DNA of 64,000 nucleotides, from contig DHDP01000002.1 of assembly GCA_002399405.1 (NCBI GenBank), positions 186,001-250,000 of the forward strand, given 5' to 3'. This document shows, one piece after another, positions 53,079-62,941 of the stretch. The number at the start of each line of letters is the position of its first letter. The stretch's first letter is position 1. Origin of the DNA: Treponema sp. UBA4873. GTDB lineage: Bacteria; Spirochaetota; Spirochaetia; Treponematales; Treponemataceae. Position numbers and translations under genes: made by a program. The notes beneath the pieces are model-generated. The model saw only the letters and a list, made by a program, of their open reading frames with translations, was not told the DNA's origin and searched no databases.

Positions 53079-56000
53079 TTAAATTGCCTCCGGGAATAAT
53101 TCGTCTCTCAGTTTGTCGTACACCGGCTCTTTCAGCTGCCGCTGGAAGTCCTTGAACACCGCTTCGTCAGTCTGCAGCCGCCTGCTGAACGTGTCGTCGA
53201 GCTTCTGTTTAGAAATCGTACCGTGAATGACGTTCCGGCTCTTCTGGTCGTATTTGACCTCGAACAGTTTCGGCTGCTCGACGATCTGCTTTCTGCGGAA
53301 GTCCGCATCGGCTGCAAACGAATTGAGAAATACCTTGATGACCGGAACCGTATCCGACGGTTTAAAGTCCGTACCGTGCAGCACGTTCAGATTTTCAAGC
53401 AGCTCGAACAGCGTCTGCTCTTCCGATTTCGGAGTTCCTCCCGCGTGACTCGACGGCTTAAGCACGCGGTCGCCCGCATCGTCTATCTCGATCGGCGAAA
53501 ACTCCTTATCCACCTTAAGCGAATACTTTTCCAGCCGCAGATAATTTTCGATACTGCCGGTAAACCGTTCGCTGTTAAGCTCTTTCGATTCGAGCAGCGG
53601 TTTTACCTGCTGTACGTACACGGCAAGATGCACATAGTCCTTCTGCGTAATACCGTACAGATTATCAAGAAAATGAAAATAACGGAGATAGAGGCTGACC
53701 GCACACCTGAACGCATCCTTCGCGGTAAACGGCGCATCCATGTACCGTTTCAGAATCCGCTTTACGATAGTAAGCCGCACCGGCTCCCATTCGACGAGCG
53801 TCATCGAAGAACGCCTGCGTATCCAGGCGATAAGATCTTCAACATCTTTCGTATCGATAAAATGAAAACTTTCAAGCGTCTGCTTCTGTTCCCTGAGCAT
53901 GTCTTCGGTAATTTCGCCGTCGATTGAAATACCCATATAGAAATCTTTAAACGCCTTCTGAATCGTTTCGCGGTCGTTTGCAAAATCGATGACATATACC
54001 TGGTCGGACGTCTTGCCCGTCACCGTGCGGTCCAGCCGTGAAAGCGTCTGTACGGCGCGGATGTCGTGAAGCGGCTTGTCGATATACATGCAGCTCAAAA
54101 GTTTTTCGCTGAATCCCGTCTGGTACTTGTCCGCCACGACGAGAAAACGGTACTCAGCTTTGTGAAAGGCACTGCGCGTCTGCGATTCGGTTATCCGTTC
54201 GCCGTATTCCGAATTGACCGCCGCTTCATCCTTGAGGATAGGTACGCCGTTCACGTCGGTATCGTACGCCACCGTCCCGGAAAAGGCCGCAAGCACTTTG
54301 TAGTCACACTGACGGTCGCGGAGGATCTCGCGTATGGACCGGCAGTATTCGACCGCAGCCCAGCGGCCCGCAGTAACGACCATCGCCTTGCCCGTTCCGT
54401 CGATTGTCCGGCATCCCGTTTCAAGAAAATGATTCACGATGATCGTCGCAATACGCTTGATGCGCTCCTTATCGTTGTTCACCATCTGACTTGCAGCGCG
54501 CGCAAGACTTGCAGGCTCGTATCCATTAGTATCAACTTTTATCTGCTTCAGCTTGTAATACTGTCTGTACGTCATGTAATTCTGCAGCACGTTCAGGATA
54601 AAGCCTTCGTGAATCGCCTGGCACATCGAATACGTATGGAACGCCGTCTTTTCCGTACTGCCCGGGTTCCGGGTGCCGAACAGCTGGATCGTTTCCGCTT
54701 TGGGCGTCGCGGTAAAACCAAAGTAGGAAATATTCGGTGCATGTTCGTTGATCAGCTTTTCAACCGTTTCCGCCTGCGCTTCGTCGTTGTCGTCTCTGTC
54801 GCCGTCTTCGTCGATACAGGCTGTCTCTTCAAGCGCTTCGTCCGCAAGTATGGCTGCTGCATTTTCCGTACCGGCAGCCCCTTTCGCCGTACCGAGCGAC
54901 TTTGCGATTCCTTTCGTCGTTTCGCCGCCCTGACTCTGGTGTGCCTCGTCGGCGATAATCGCATATGTCTGAGGAAGCGCCAGTTTCTGCAGTTCCGAAA
55001 AAATATACGGAAACTTCTGCAGCGTACTGATGATGATGCAGTCCGGTCCTTTGAGCGCTTCGAGCAGCTGCGTCCTGTTCCGCGGATGCTTCATACCGAC
55101 GTCCCTCGAATACTGCAGCGACGCAAGCGTGTCGCCCGTCTGCTTGTCGAGCACCCGCCGGTCGTTCAGAATAATAATTTTGTTGAATATCTTTTTGTCC
55201 GTATCGGGTGAATACAGATTCGCCAGATGAAAGGCAAGCCACGCAATCGTATTGGACTTGCCGCTGCCAGCGCTGTGCGCTACAAGGTAATTCTGCAGCA
55301 CTTTCTGCGTCCAGATGTCGCCGACGAGCTTCCGTACCGCATCGAGCTGATGATACCGCGGAAAATAGAGCGCCGGTTTCTCACTGTCGCTTTCGTCGAG
55401 CGTCACGTACGTCTGAAGAATGTCGAGCAGCGAATCCTTCGGGAGCACGTTCTCCCACAAATAGTATGTCTGAAACTTTCCTTCCGGTGCCGGAGGATTC
55501 CCTTCACGCCCCGCGTTCCCCGCACCGGCGCTTCCCTGATTGAACGGCAGGAATTCCGTATCATGACCGCACAGCCGTGTCGTCATGTACACTTCGGAGG
55601 AATCGACCGCAAAATGAACAAGCGGCCCCGACTTGAACGAAAAGAGCGGTTCTGATGTGTTGCGCGCCCGGTACTGCGCTTCCGCATCAGTCACATCCTG
55701 ACCGATCGGCTCATACTTCAGTTCCATCGTCACGATCGGAATACCGTTTACGAACAGCACCACATCGGGAACCGCAGGATTACGAAGCTTCCGGTCGCCT
55801 TCCACCTGATTCAGGCACGTAAAAATATCCGCTCCATACTTTTCCCATGCCGATTCTCCTTTCTGAGAGTCCGGTTTCCACCCGATCACAGAAAAATGAA
55901 TGGTGCCAATGGAAAAACCAGTACGCAGCAGCGAAAGAGTCCCGTCCTTTTTGCGCTTGTCGCAGAGGGCGCCGACGAGCTTCCGTTCCGCAGCCTCTTC

Positions 56001-56198
56001 GCCTTTCACCGCCTGGACAAGAGAATACCATAAATCATGTTGCGTCGATTCGATATAGGAAAGAGTATTCCGGGGAATGAGGGACAGTTCCGCATTATAC
56101 GTGTCTCTTCCGCGCCGCTCATAGCCGCCGGACGTATACAGACTCGTCATAATGACCTGTTCAAAATCAGCTTCGGTAAACTTCCCCCCGTCCGGCAT
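53079..56198 (-). CDS. hsdR: Type I restriction endonuclease HsdR
   Basis: 1039 residues. N-terminal PD-(D/E)xK nuclease: PDVVLFVNG, then Glu159 and Lys161 in VTMELKYEP. The translocase has Walker A AHSAGSGKSN and motif II IIADEAHQSQGG; motif VI-like RAVQTLSRLDR is present. A C-terminal helical domain contacts HsdM. TTTGGAGATTTTAACACG precedes the ATG. First gene of the hsdR-hsdM-hsdS-hamA-hamB string. An insertion rich in Glu/Asp (about 425-490) follows the DEAH motif. Confidence 0.92.
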   Translation of the reverse strand: MPDGGKFTEADFEQVIMTSLYTSGGYERRGRDTYNAELSLIPRNTLSYIESTQHDLWYSLVQAVKGEEAAERKLVGALCDKRKKDGTLSLLRTGFSIGTIHFSVIGWKPDSQKGESAWEKYGADIFTCLNQVEGDRKLRNPAVPDVVLFVNGIPIVTMELKYEPIGQDVTDAEAQYRARNTSEPLFSFKSGPLVHFAVDSSEVYMTTRLCGHDTEFLPFNQGSAGAGNAGREGNPPAPEGKFQTYYLWENVLPKDSLLDILQTYVTLDESDSEKPALYFPRYHQLDAVRKLVGDIWTQKVLQNYLVAHSAGSGKSNTIAWLAFHLANLYSPDTDKKIFNKIIILNDRRVLDKQTGDTLASLQYSRDVGMKHPRNRTQLLEALKGPDCIIISTLQKFPYIFSELQKLALPQTYAIIADEAHQSQGGETTKGIAKSLGTAKGAAGTENAAAILADEALEETACIDEDGDRDDNDEAQAETVEKLINEHAPNISYFGFTATPKAETIQLFGTRNPGSTEKTAFHTYSMCQAIHEGFILNVLQNYMTYRQYYKLKQIKVDTNGYEPASLARAASQMVNNDKERIKRIATIIVNHFLETGCRTIDGTGKAMVVTAGRWAAVEYCRSIREILRDRQCDYKVLAAFSGTVAYDTDVNGVPILKDEAAVNSEYGERITESQTRSAFHKAEYRFLVVADKYQTGFSEKLLSCMYIDKPLHDIRAVQTLSRLDRTVTGKTSDQVYVIDFANDRETIQKAFKDFYMGISIDGEITEDMLREQKQTLESFHFIDTKDVEDLIAWIRRRSSMTLVEWEPVRLTIVKRILKRYMDAPFTAKDAFRCAVSLYLRYFHFLDNLYGITQKDYVHLAVYVQQVKPLLESKELNSERFTGSIENYLRLEKYSLKVDKEFSPIEIDDAGDRVLKPSSHAGGTPKSEEQTLFELLENLNVLHGTDFKPSDTVPVIKVFLNSFAADADFRRKQIVEQPKLFEVKYDQKSRNVIHGTISKQKLDDTFSRRLQTDEAVFKDFQRQLKEPVYDKLRDELFPEAI

Positions 56199-56635
56199 CG
56201 TGTTAAAATCTCCAAAAATATAAAATATAGTTAATTATAGCACATCCCAGAATAAAAGTACCGGATTTTATTACACTCACTCATGAACATATAAATGACA
56301 GTCTTAGCCTATTTTATGTGGCTGTATTTTTCTATCTTTCTTTCTGTAGTACCACTATTAATATATATTTTTAGCATACTTTAAGAGTGGCTAATGTTAG
56401 CCACTCTTAATATTTACTTAATCCATAATAAAAAAGTATTTCTAATCCATTTATCCGTTAGGCAAGATAAAGGAGCGCCACCCGGTCTCTGTAATTCATT
56501 GTATTATATGTATTTAATGTGCCACCCACTGCGTTTTTCGGGTGGCGTTTGTAAGGCATTTCGTATTCCTTTTGCCACCCACTCTATTTTATTATATTAT
56601 ATATAATTATAGTATTTTGTGATTTTTTTGGTATA
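56199..56635. other. Intergenic stretch with short repeats
   Basis: AT-rich 437-base region between hsdR and the XRE gene. It holds the inverted repeat at 56381 and three copies of GCCACCC (56477, 56521, 56574); the middle one can pair with GGGTGGC (56540-56546). No coding frame is convincing. Confidence 0.55.
56381..56410. repeat. Inverted repeat related to 57435-57464
   Basis: TTAAGAGTGGCTAA, TG, then the exact complement (56397-56410). The next ~60 bases resemble those after the palindrome at 57435, including TTAATATTTxCTTAAT and AGGCAAGATA. Confidence 0.6.
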
Positions 56636-56860
56636 TTATGCTTTTGCCAGTCTCTGTTCTATTCTTTCCACCAACTGAGTAAGAGACATGTTATAAAACT
56701 TTGCTATATGATACAAAACCTGTAAAGACGGCAGCTTTTTCCCTTTTTCAATCTCTGATATATACACCTGATGAGAGCCTATCGCATCTGCAAGTTTTTC
56801 CTGAGAAATATGGTTTTCTTCCCTCAAATCCCTTAAAACTTCCGCTACCGCTTCATTCAT
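56636..56860 (-). CDS. Small XRE-family DNA-binding protein
   Basis: 74 residues from the ATG at 56860 with AGTGAGGTT before it. Almost the whole protein is one helix-turn-helix: LREENHISQEKLADAIGSHQVYISEIEKGKKLPS (in part SQEKLADAIGSHQVYISEIE). Such minimal Cro/C-type repressors serve restriction systems, phages or toxin-antitoxin units. It stands upstream of hsdR in the same direction, 440 bases away, and may control the island; not shown. Confidence 0.85.
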   Translation of the reverse strand: MNEAVAEVLRDLREENHISQEKLADAIGSHQVYISEIEKGKKLPSLQVLYHIAKFYNMSLTQLVERIEQRLAKA

Positions 56861-56997
56861 AACCTCACTATAAAGTTTTATAAGCAATAACATTATAAGC
56901 TATTGCTTATATCCTATAATTTCACTATTATTCGATGTAACACAACACAGCATTACTGTATGCATATTATTACTCTTTTCCAAAGGATAGTACAAAA

Positions 56998-57249
56998 GTG
57001 AAAAATATAAAAACAAGCAGATGCGAACTGCTATTGCAGCAATACAGTACTGAAATGTTTTCGGCTACGGTAAAGATTGGAAAAGTCAAATATAAATTCT
57101 TTTCAAGACAAAAGGAAACCGCAGAAAAAGTATATGGCGTTCTGCTGTCGAACTGTTTCTTTAATGAAAACCTTATAGATACGCTCTTCAGTATTTACCG
57201 GCTGAAAATCGAAAAGAAGTGTAACACCAATTACTTTGTATCCCGATGA
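56998..57249 (+). CDS. Small unknown protein, uncertain
   Basis: 83 residues from a GTG with AAAGGATAG upstream. MKNIKTSRCELLLQQYSTEM opens a basic protein with KVKYKFFSRQKETAEKVYGVLL. Not recognised. Composition is protein-like but the start is weak; it could be a remnant. Confidence 0.4.
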   Translation: MKNIKTSRCELLLQQYSTEMFSATVKIGKVKYKFFSRQKETAEKVYGVLLSNCFFNENLIDTLFSIYRLKIEKKCNTNYFVSR

Positions 57250-57434
57250 ACAGGGTTATAAAAAACTACAGTTTCTGTTTACACATGGATTGAGCAAATC
57301 AGAAAAGACAAAATGACTGCTATCAATTCTGTACCGGATCAAGTTTATTGTTCAGTCTTGGGTATGGTAAAAAGGTTCATCAGTTTACATCAAAAAGGCA
57401 TGCAACTTTGCATGATTGTAATAATCAGCTTAGT

Positions 57435-57464
57435 TTAAGAGTGGTTCATATGAACCACTCTTAA
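57435..57464. repeat. 30-bp palindrome at the end of the M32 remnant
   Basis: TTAAGAGTGGTTCAT (57435-57449) and its exact complement (57450-57464). Its codons form the last residues VVHMNHS and the stop of the carboxypeptidase frame. Related to the repeat at 56381. Confidence 0.65.
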
Positions 57465-58706
57465 TATTTGCTTAATTAGATAAACAGAGAGGTACTTACT
57501 GCCATTTAACCGACAGGCAAGATACTCCTCATATTTGTCGTTCCAAAGCTGCGGCAGATCCTCTATTTCAGCCTTTCCATTGACAATCATCTTTTCAAGC
57601 TCATACCGTATCATGATGTGAAACGTATACGTAAATTCGTCCGCTTGCGTTCTTACGAGCGACGGCGATACAACGTTCACCGATTCATATAATTCCCGTT
57701 CGCTTACGTCATACATCACATCAGGAAAAATCTTTTTCACTGCGTCGTAAATCAGATGGATAAAACCTTTTGAACGCCCTATTCTGTTTTCATAAAAACG
57801 CGAAACGGATTCATGCATCCCCATCGTTTTATCATTATTAATGTAATGCTCCCTGTCTTCGCCGGGCTGATACATTTCAAACAGCGCATAACCGCCTTCA
57901 TGGATAATTGAATACATGCTTGAGCAAAACATGTTCGTATAATAATGTGTCGTAACCCGCACGTCGTTTCTTCCCAATCCGTCTGTAAAAAGATGTTCCG
58001 TCGTAGTAAACGCTCCGCGGTTAAAATCAAATCCCATCGTCTCAAGAAGATACCGGGACATCCGCTGCTGCTGTTCATCGGTTACCGTGCGCGACAGGAA
58101 ATCCTTCCTGATGTTTTTCTCAGCCGCCTGTATTGTTTTCAAAAGCAGAACGAGCCTTTCCCTGCACCTGTTGAAAATCACATCAAGATCATGTGTCGTC
58201 ATTCCCCGCTCATAATCGTCGAGCAGGTTGTCGTACGTATCCGGAAGTTTATCCTCGCGGAGCGTTACCTTTTTGACTTCCACATCGCGTACTTTTTTCA
58301 GCGACGGAGCAAAAACGGAAAAATCTGATTTCTGTTTTGCGTTAAGCCAGTCTACGAAAGATTTATTATAAATAAGGGAAAATTCATGATCCATTGCAGG
58401 CGTTATATTTTTAATCTTTAAATAGTCCCGGTGTAAATCATCCGCAAGAATTCTGTTCGGAACATCGTCGATTTCGTCTTTGTGCTGATACAGATATTCT
58501 GCGGATTCAGTAAACAACGGCTGCTTTACTAATTCAAAAGCTTTTGTCGACAGAAAGGCATGCACCTCTCCCTGTCCCTCCATACCGCCAGAGGGACAGA
58601 TTGTCTCCTGATCAAAGTTCAGCACCCTGCATTCATGTTCATAAGATTCAACATTCCGAAGCGTTTCTTTTACAAAATTCAGCTTTTCAAGTAATTCCTG
58701 TGTCAT
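57435..58706 (-). pseudogene. M32 carboxypeptidase remnant with altered zinc site
   Basis: 423 residues; family members have about 500. The N-terminal half and LADDLHRDYLKIKN, VTTHYYTNMF and MHESVSRFYENRIG match thermostable carboxypeptidase 1 (M32). The metal motif HEGGH reads H269-EGG-Y273 here (TAT codon at 57888-57890), losing one zinc ligand. After WNDKYEEYLA the conserved C-terminal end (LQDVHWSxGxxGYFP) is absent and replaced by 30 unrelated residues ending in the 57435 palindrome. Probably inactive; translation may still occur. Confidence 0.7.
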
Positions 58707-59864
58707 GCCATTTAAACTTCAGATATTCTTTATTGCCTTCTCTTTCTTCTAACATCTGTAGGATTTCAATAATCTATTATTCTGTATATCTCTTCTTCAT
58801 TTTATATCTCGATTATATTTTCGTTAAAAATACTAATTTTGTATATGGTCTTTTTTTGAGTGCAAATCAAACATTTGAAAAAAAAGTAAAAAAACATTTA
58901 TATCTATCTTTAACGAATATTCCGGATGAATTTACATCGCGAGACCGGAGAATCGAAACCGGCATTACGACATAGAGGGAACTGACATTCCGGGAAAAAG
59001 AGAATCAAGGTTCCGGCTATGCGGGGACCGCCTATATATTTAGAAAAGCACCAAAGGTACAATCTTAATTATACAGGAGGTCGTTATGACCAAATATCGT
59101 TCATAATGCCTACAAATTGTCATTGAAAGTACAGATCCCGAAAAAACTGTTTCTATACATGAGATTTATAGTACGATAGATTTCTAGGCTGCAACATGGA
59201 TAGTTCCCGCAGCTCCGGCTTCACAGTTTCCGTATTTCCGGAACTACGTTTTTTTCCGACCGGAATATTCAATCTTTAAATATCATCGTATATAAAAAAA
59301 TGTCACCAAAAGTAAAAAAACGTATCACCTCAAATTTCACCAAAAATAACAGCAGCTAATAACTCTTGACAATGTAACGAATTACATTTATATTAATTTC
59401 AAGAAACGGGAACAAATACCAGTAAATATTCTTAAATCAAGTTTACACTCAAGGTGTCGGAGGGCCGAATTCCTCACCGTCCATCATAAGTACTTGAAAT
59501 ATAAGTATTTACATAGACTATTAATCCTTCCAGATTTTAGATATTACCTGTTCAAATCTGATTAGTAGAAACGAACTGTGGAATAGCACGTCTTAAAAAA
59601 AACAATCAAAACAAACAAAAATTCCTTGGCACAGTAATAAGACCATTCTAAAACCGGATATTTTTACAACTCAAAAAATAAATGCTCTTTTTCAGCCGGA
59701 AATCCAGAGGATTAAAAGTAAAACGATTTCTTTTTTGATAAACGCGCACTTATGGAATTGTTACCACCTGGAAATGTATACTTTTTGTTTACATCTGGTT
59801 ACATTTGACAACTGAAGGTATTTATTATAGTATAACATATTCGATTTTTTTTCAGGGATTTTTT
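58707..59864. other. 1.1-kb stretch without recognisable gene
   Basis: AT-rich DNA before the LacI gene. A good ribosome site and ATG at about 59076-59088 (CAGGAGGTCGTTATGACC) leads only to six codons before a stop, followed by a short open stretch, so a decayed gene is possible. No tRNA, array or mobile element seen. Confidence 0.5.
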
Positions 59865-60917
59865 ATGTCCAAAAAGATAACGATACAAAATATTGCAGAT
59901 GAACTGGGACTTTCCCGTACTACCGTCTCAAAGGCAATAAATAATACAGGATCTGTTACTAAAGCTACAAAGAAAAAAATATTCAGTAAAGCTGCAGAAT
60001 TGGGCTATAAACAGTTTTCACTCCTCAATGTAAACGAAATTGCAGAAGAAACTTCTCAAACATATGAAATAGCATTATTTTCTCATATTTTTCTGGGAAG
60101 CGGTCATTTCAGCTTTTCCCTGCTCAATACGTTTCAGGAAAAAATAAATAAACTGGGGTACAGGCTTACCATGTACACCGTCAGAGATGAAGAACTCCGG
60201 TTACGAAAATTACCTAAAACATTCAACGTCGACAACACGGTCGGAATTCTCTGTATAGAAATGTTTGATGAGAGCTACTGTAAATTTCTTTCGGAAATAA
60301 AAATCCCCGTACTTTTCGTCGACACCTGTGTTATTCCACCGGGTGATCAAATTCATGCAGATATTTTGTATATGGAAAATTACACCAGTTCATATATCAT
60401 TACAAACGGAATCATCAGCACAGGAATAAAAAAGCTCGGATTCTACGGAGATAATCTGCACTGTCAGTCCTTCTATGAACGCTGGAAAGGCTTCCGTTCT
60501 GCTTTGGAAGATAACAAATTACCATACACCGCAGAACACTGCATACTGGAAGCCGATTCCTCATCGTATGGAGAGACTGACTGGATATGCCGGAAACTGC
60601 AGGAATTACCGGAGCTGCCACAGGCTTTTGTCTGTGCGAATGATTACCTTGCAATCCGGCTCATGAGGGCTTTATCTGTACTGTCAGCTGCCGTGCCGGG
60701 AAAAATTATGGTAAGCGGCTTCGATAACAGCAATGAATCGCAGTTCATTTCTCCGGCGCTTACAACAGTACGTATTCCCGGAAACAAGATGGGAACAATA
60801 GCCGCTGATCTGCTTTTATCGCGTATAAACGATCGAACTCTCCCGTTCAGAATTACGTATGTGGAAACAGAAGTAATTCTGAGAGCATCGACGACAAAAC
60901 CGGAAATTACAGACTGA
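59865..60917 (+). CDS. LacI family transcriptional regulator
   Basis: 350 residues from the ATG at 59865 (CAGGGATTTTTT upstream), giving the canonical MSKKITIQNIADELGLSRTTVSKAIN helix-turn-helix (in part ITIQNIADELGLSRTTVSKA). The periplasmic-binding-like sensor domain follows (AFVCANDYLAIRLMRAL; KIMVSGFDNSNESQFISPALTTV, in part VSGFDNSNES). A sugar or sugar phosphate is the likely inducer. The last 117 bases are duplicated at 62942, next to a GH32 gene, so this regulator was probably the neighbour and controller of the fructosidase before an insertion. Confidence 0.9.
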   Translation: MSKKITIQNIADELGLSRTTVSKAINNTGSVTKATKKKIFSKAAELGYKQFSLLNVNEIAEETSQTYEIALFSHIFLGSGHFSFSLLNTFQEKINKLGYRLTMYTVRDEELRLRKLPKTFNVDNTVGILCIEMFDESYCKFLSEIKIPVLFVDTCVIPPGDQIHADILYMENYTSSYIITNGIISTGIKKLGFYGDNLHCQSFYERWKGFRSALEDNKLPYTAEHCILEADSSSYGETDWICRKLQELPELPQAFVCANDYLAIRLMRALSVLSAAVPGKIMVSGFDNSNESQFISPALTTVRIPGNKMGTIAADLLLSRINDRTLPFRITYVETEVILRASTTKPEITD

Positions 60918-61040
60918 CTGTGTATTTATGAAAAATGGCATTACCGGTTAGTAGTCTGGCATATATTGCAAGTGACAGAATGTATTCATGTTAGTATAAT
61001 TTGCATATAGTCTTTAAACAGTATTTATGAGGGGGTAAAT

Positions 61041-61829
61041 ATGATTTCAGTAAATGGCAAGACCGCTCTTGTAACGGGGGCATCCTCAGGCATTGGAAAA
61101 GAACTGACAACAATCCACGCAGAGCATGGAGGAAATCTAGTTATTGTCGCGAGGGATAGAGATGCCCTAATGAAATTGAAAAATGAATTAGAGGCACGAT
61201 ACTCAGTTGATGTTCAAGTAATAGTCAAAGATTTAAGCCTTCCGTCCGCTGCTTATGAGATATATGAAGAAGTGAAAGGGTACGGCAGACCCATTGATTT
61301 TCTCATCAATAATGCAGGGTTCGGAGGAATAGGCAAGTTCCACGAAAGGGAATGGAAAAAAGATCTCGCAATGATCAATGTCAATGTGATTGCGCTAACA
61401 GCTTTGACGAGATTCTTCCTTCCTGATCTTGTAAGCAGAAACAGCGGGAAGATACTTAATGTCTCTTCATCGGCTGCTTTAACACCTGGTCCCATGCAGG
61501 CCGTGTATTACGCAACTAAAGCGTATGTAACATCCTTTGGAAATGCAGTATCCGAAGAACTTCATGCTACTGATGTAAGCATTACAACGCTGATGCCGGG
61601 CGCGACAGAAAGCAAATTCGCAAAAGTATCCGGGATGGATAAAACCGGTGCATTTAAGAAAGCTTTGAGCGCCAGAAAAGTGGCGGAAGCAGGATACAAT
61701 GGTATGTTAAAAGGTAAACTGAATGTCACAGTCTTACCATTGGGGCAGAAAGTGGCAACGGCAGTGATGCCGTTCATACCGAAAAAGATGATTCTTAGAA
61801 TGATTCGAAAAATGCAAGAGGTTGAATAA
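61041..61829 (+). CDS. Short-chain dehydrogenase/reductase
   Basis: 262 residues, classical SDR: cofactor motif TGASSGIG (12-19), NNAG (90-93), catalytic Ser near 143 and YYATK (Tyr156, Lys160). An Arg just after the second strand (VARDRD) favours NADP(H). The LMPGATES and PKKMILRMIRKM tail are usual in the DltE-like SDR subgroup. GAGGGGGTAAAT precedes the ATG. It is followed at once by an AraC-type regulator; the two look like one imported cassette between lacI repeats. Confidence 0.88.
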   Translation: MISVNGKTALVTGASSGIGKELTTIHAEHGGNLVIVARDRDALMKLKNELEARYSVDVQVIVKDLSLPSAAYEIYEEVKGYGRPIDFLINNAGFGGIGKFHEREWKKDLAMINVNVIALTALTRFFLPDLVSRNSGKILNVSSSAALTPGPMQAVYYATKAYVTSFGNAVSEELHATDVSITTLMPGATESKFAKVSGMDKTGAFKKALSARKVAEAGYNGMLKGKLNVTVLPLGQKVATAVMPFIPKKMILRMIRKMQEVE

Positions 61830-61863
61830 ACGAGTACATGATTCAAGGCGGGATTCCCATATA

Positions 61864-62874
61864 ATGCACACTCTGGGATTTACAGTAAATTCGCGTTTTC
61901 GTCTTTTCCTTAAAGATATAGGCATTTGTTCTGTGAATGTGCTGCGGCGTGCCAAATTACCAGAAGATCTTTTTAACAGAGAAACGGCATCGCTTTCGAC
62001 TGATGAATGGTTCCGTCTATGGCATGGAATAGAGGATGAAGCAAACGATCCCCTGCTGCCAATAAAAATTGGACAAGTTATATCTTTTGAATTGTTTGAT
62101 CCTCCTATATTTGCAGCGATGTGCAGTCAGGATTTAAACGCCGCACTTGAAAGAATTGCTAAATACAAGAAACTATGTGCCCCAATGGAATTAATAGTTG
62201 AGAAATTAAACGGCGATACATGGATGGAGATACGGTGGCTCGATACTAACATCAGTCCGCCGGCTATAGCAGTTCTGACCGAATTGGTCTCCTTTGTTCA
62301 ACTTTCACGTCTGGCCACTCGCGAGATGGTTCACCCTCATAAGGTCGTCTCCCCGATAATCCCCGAGAATAAAGAAGCATATCATCGATATTTCGGAGTG
62401 GACTTGGACCAAGGAGAACATCCTGCACTGCTCTTCTCGGCCAGGGATGCAAGCCTGCCATTTTTGACCGTCAACAATGATCTTTTGAAGTTCTTCGAGC
62501 CGGAACTTGAGAAGCGTCTCGCAGAACTCGATATGTCGGCGTCTACTTCCGAACGAGTACAAACTGCATTGCTTGAGTTGCTTCCCGGCGGGAATTCATC
62601 AATCGAGTCAATATGTAAAAAACTCGGACTGAGCAGACGAACTCTGCAACGCAGGTTAACGGACGACCATACGACTTATAGGTCGGTTCTCAACAAAACA
62701 CGATCTCTACTGGCAGTACACTATCTTAAGGATTCAAACTTCTCCGAAACTGAGATTTCTTTTTTCTTAGGATTCGATGATCCTAATTCCTTCTTTCGTG
62801 CATTCAAATCATGGACAGGGGAAACTCCCGAACATACACGAAGGCAAATGAAAACGAGAGAACGTGTCAGGTGA
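61864..62874 (+). CDS. AraC family regulator with arabinose-binding-like N-domain
   Basis: 336 residues from the ATG at 61864; an in-frame TTG at 61822 overlapping the SDR stop is the alternative. The N-terminal ~190 residues match the OruR/ArgR-like ligand domain (LSTDEWFRLWHGIE; DPPIFAAMCSQDLNAALERIAKYKKL, in part DPPIFAAMCSQDLN). The C-terminal double helix-turn-helix contains SIESICKKLGLSRRTLQRRL and EISFFLGFDDPNSFFRAFKSWTGETP (in part FFLGFDDPNSFFRAFK). It probably regulates the SDR gene. The ribosome site is weak. Confidence 0.85.
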   Translation: MHTLGFTVNSRFRLFLKDIGICSVNVLRRAKLPEDLFNRETASLSTDEWFRLWHGIEDEANDPLLPIKIGQVISFELFDPPIFAAMCSQDLNAALERIAKYKKLCAPMELIVEKLNGDTWMEIRWLDTNISPPAIAVLTELVSFVQLSRLATREMVHPHKVVSPIIPENKEAYHRYFGVDLDQGEHPALLFSARDASLPFLTVNNDLLKFFEPELEKRLAELDMSASTSERVQTALLELLPGGNSSIESICKKLGLSRRTLQRRLTDDHTTYRSVLNKTRSLLAVHYLKDSNFSETEISFFLGFDDPNSFFRAFKSWTGETPEHTRRQMKTRERVR

Positions 62875-62941
62875 TCTTTTTTATCACTGGTCCAATTCGG
62901 CATTGTCCATTATTTCTATGGTAATCCGGCCTTGCTCAGGA

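Noticed and set aside
54066..55211. Long + strand frame inside hsdR
   Set aside because: Opposite-strand shadow of the well-supported hsdR gene; Arg/Val-rich without any domain.
56381..57530. Integron attC sites (GTTAGGC near 56454 and palindromic repeats)
   Set aside because: No pairing GCCTAAC partner at the right distance, no integron integrase, and only two poorly matching copies.
58544..58975. + strand frame across the M32 start
   Set aside because: Mostly antisense to the M32 remnant, then low-complexity intergenic DNA.
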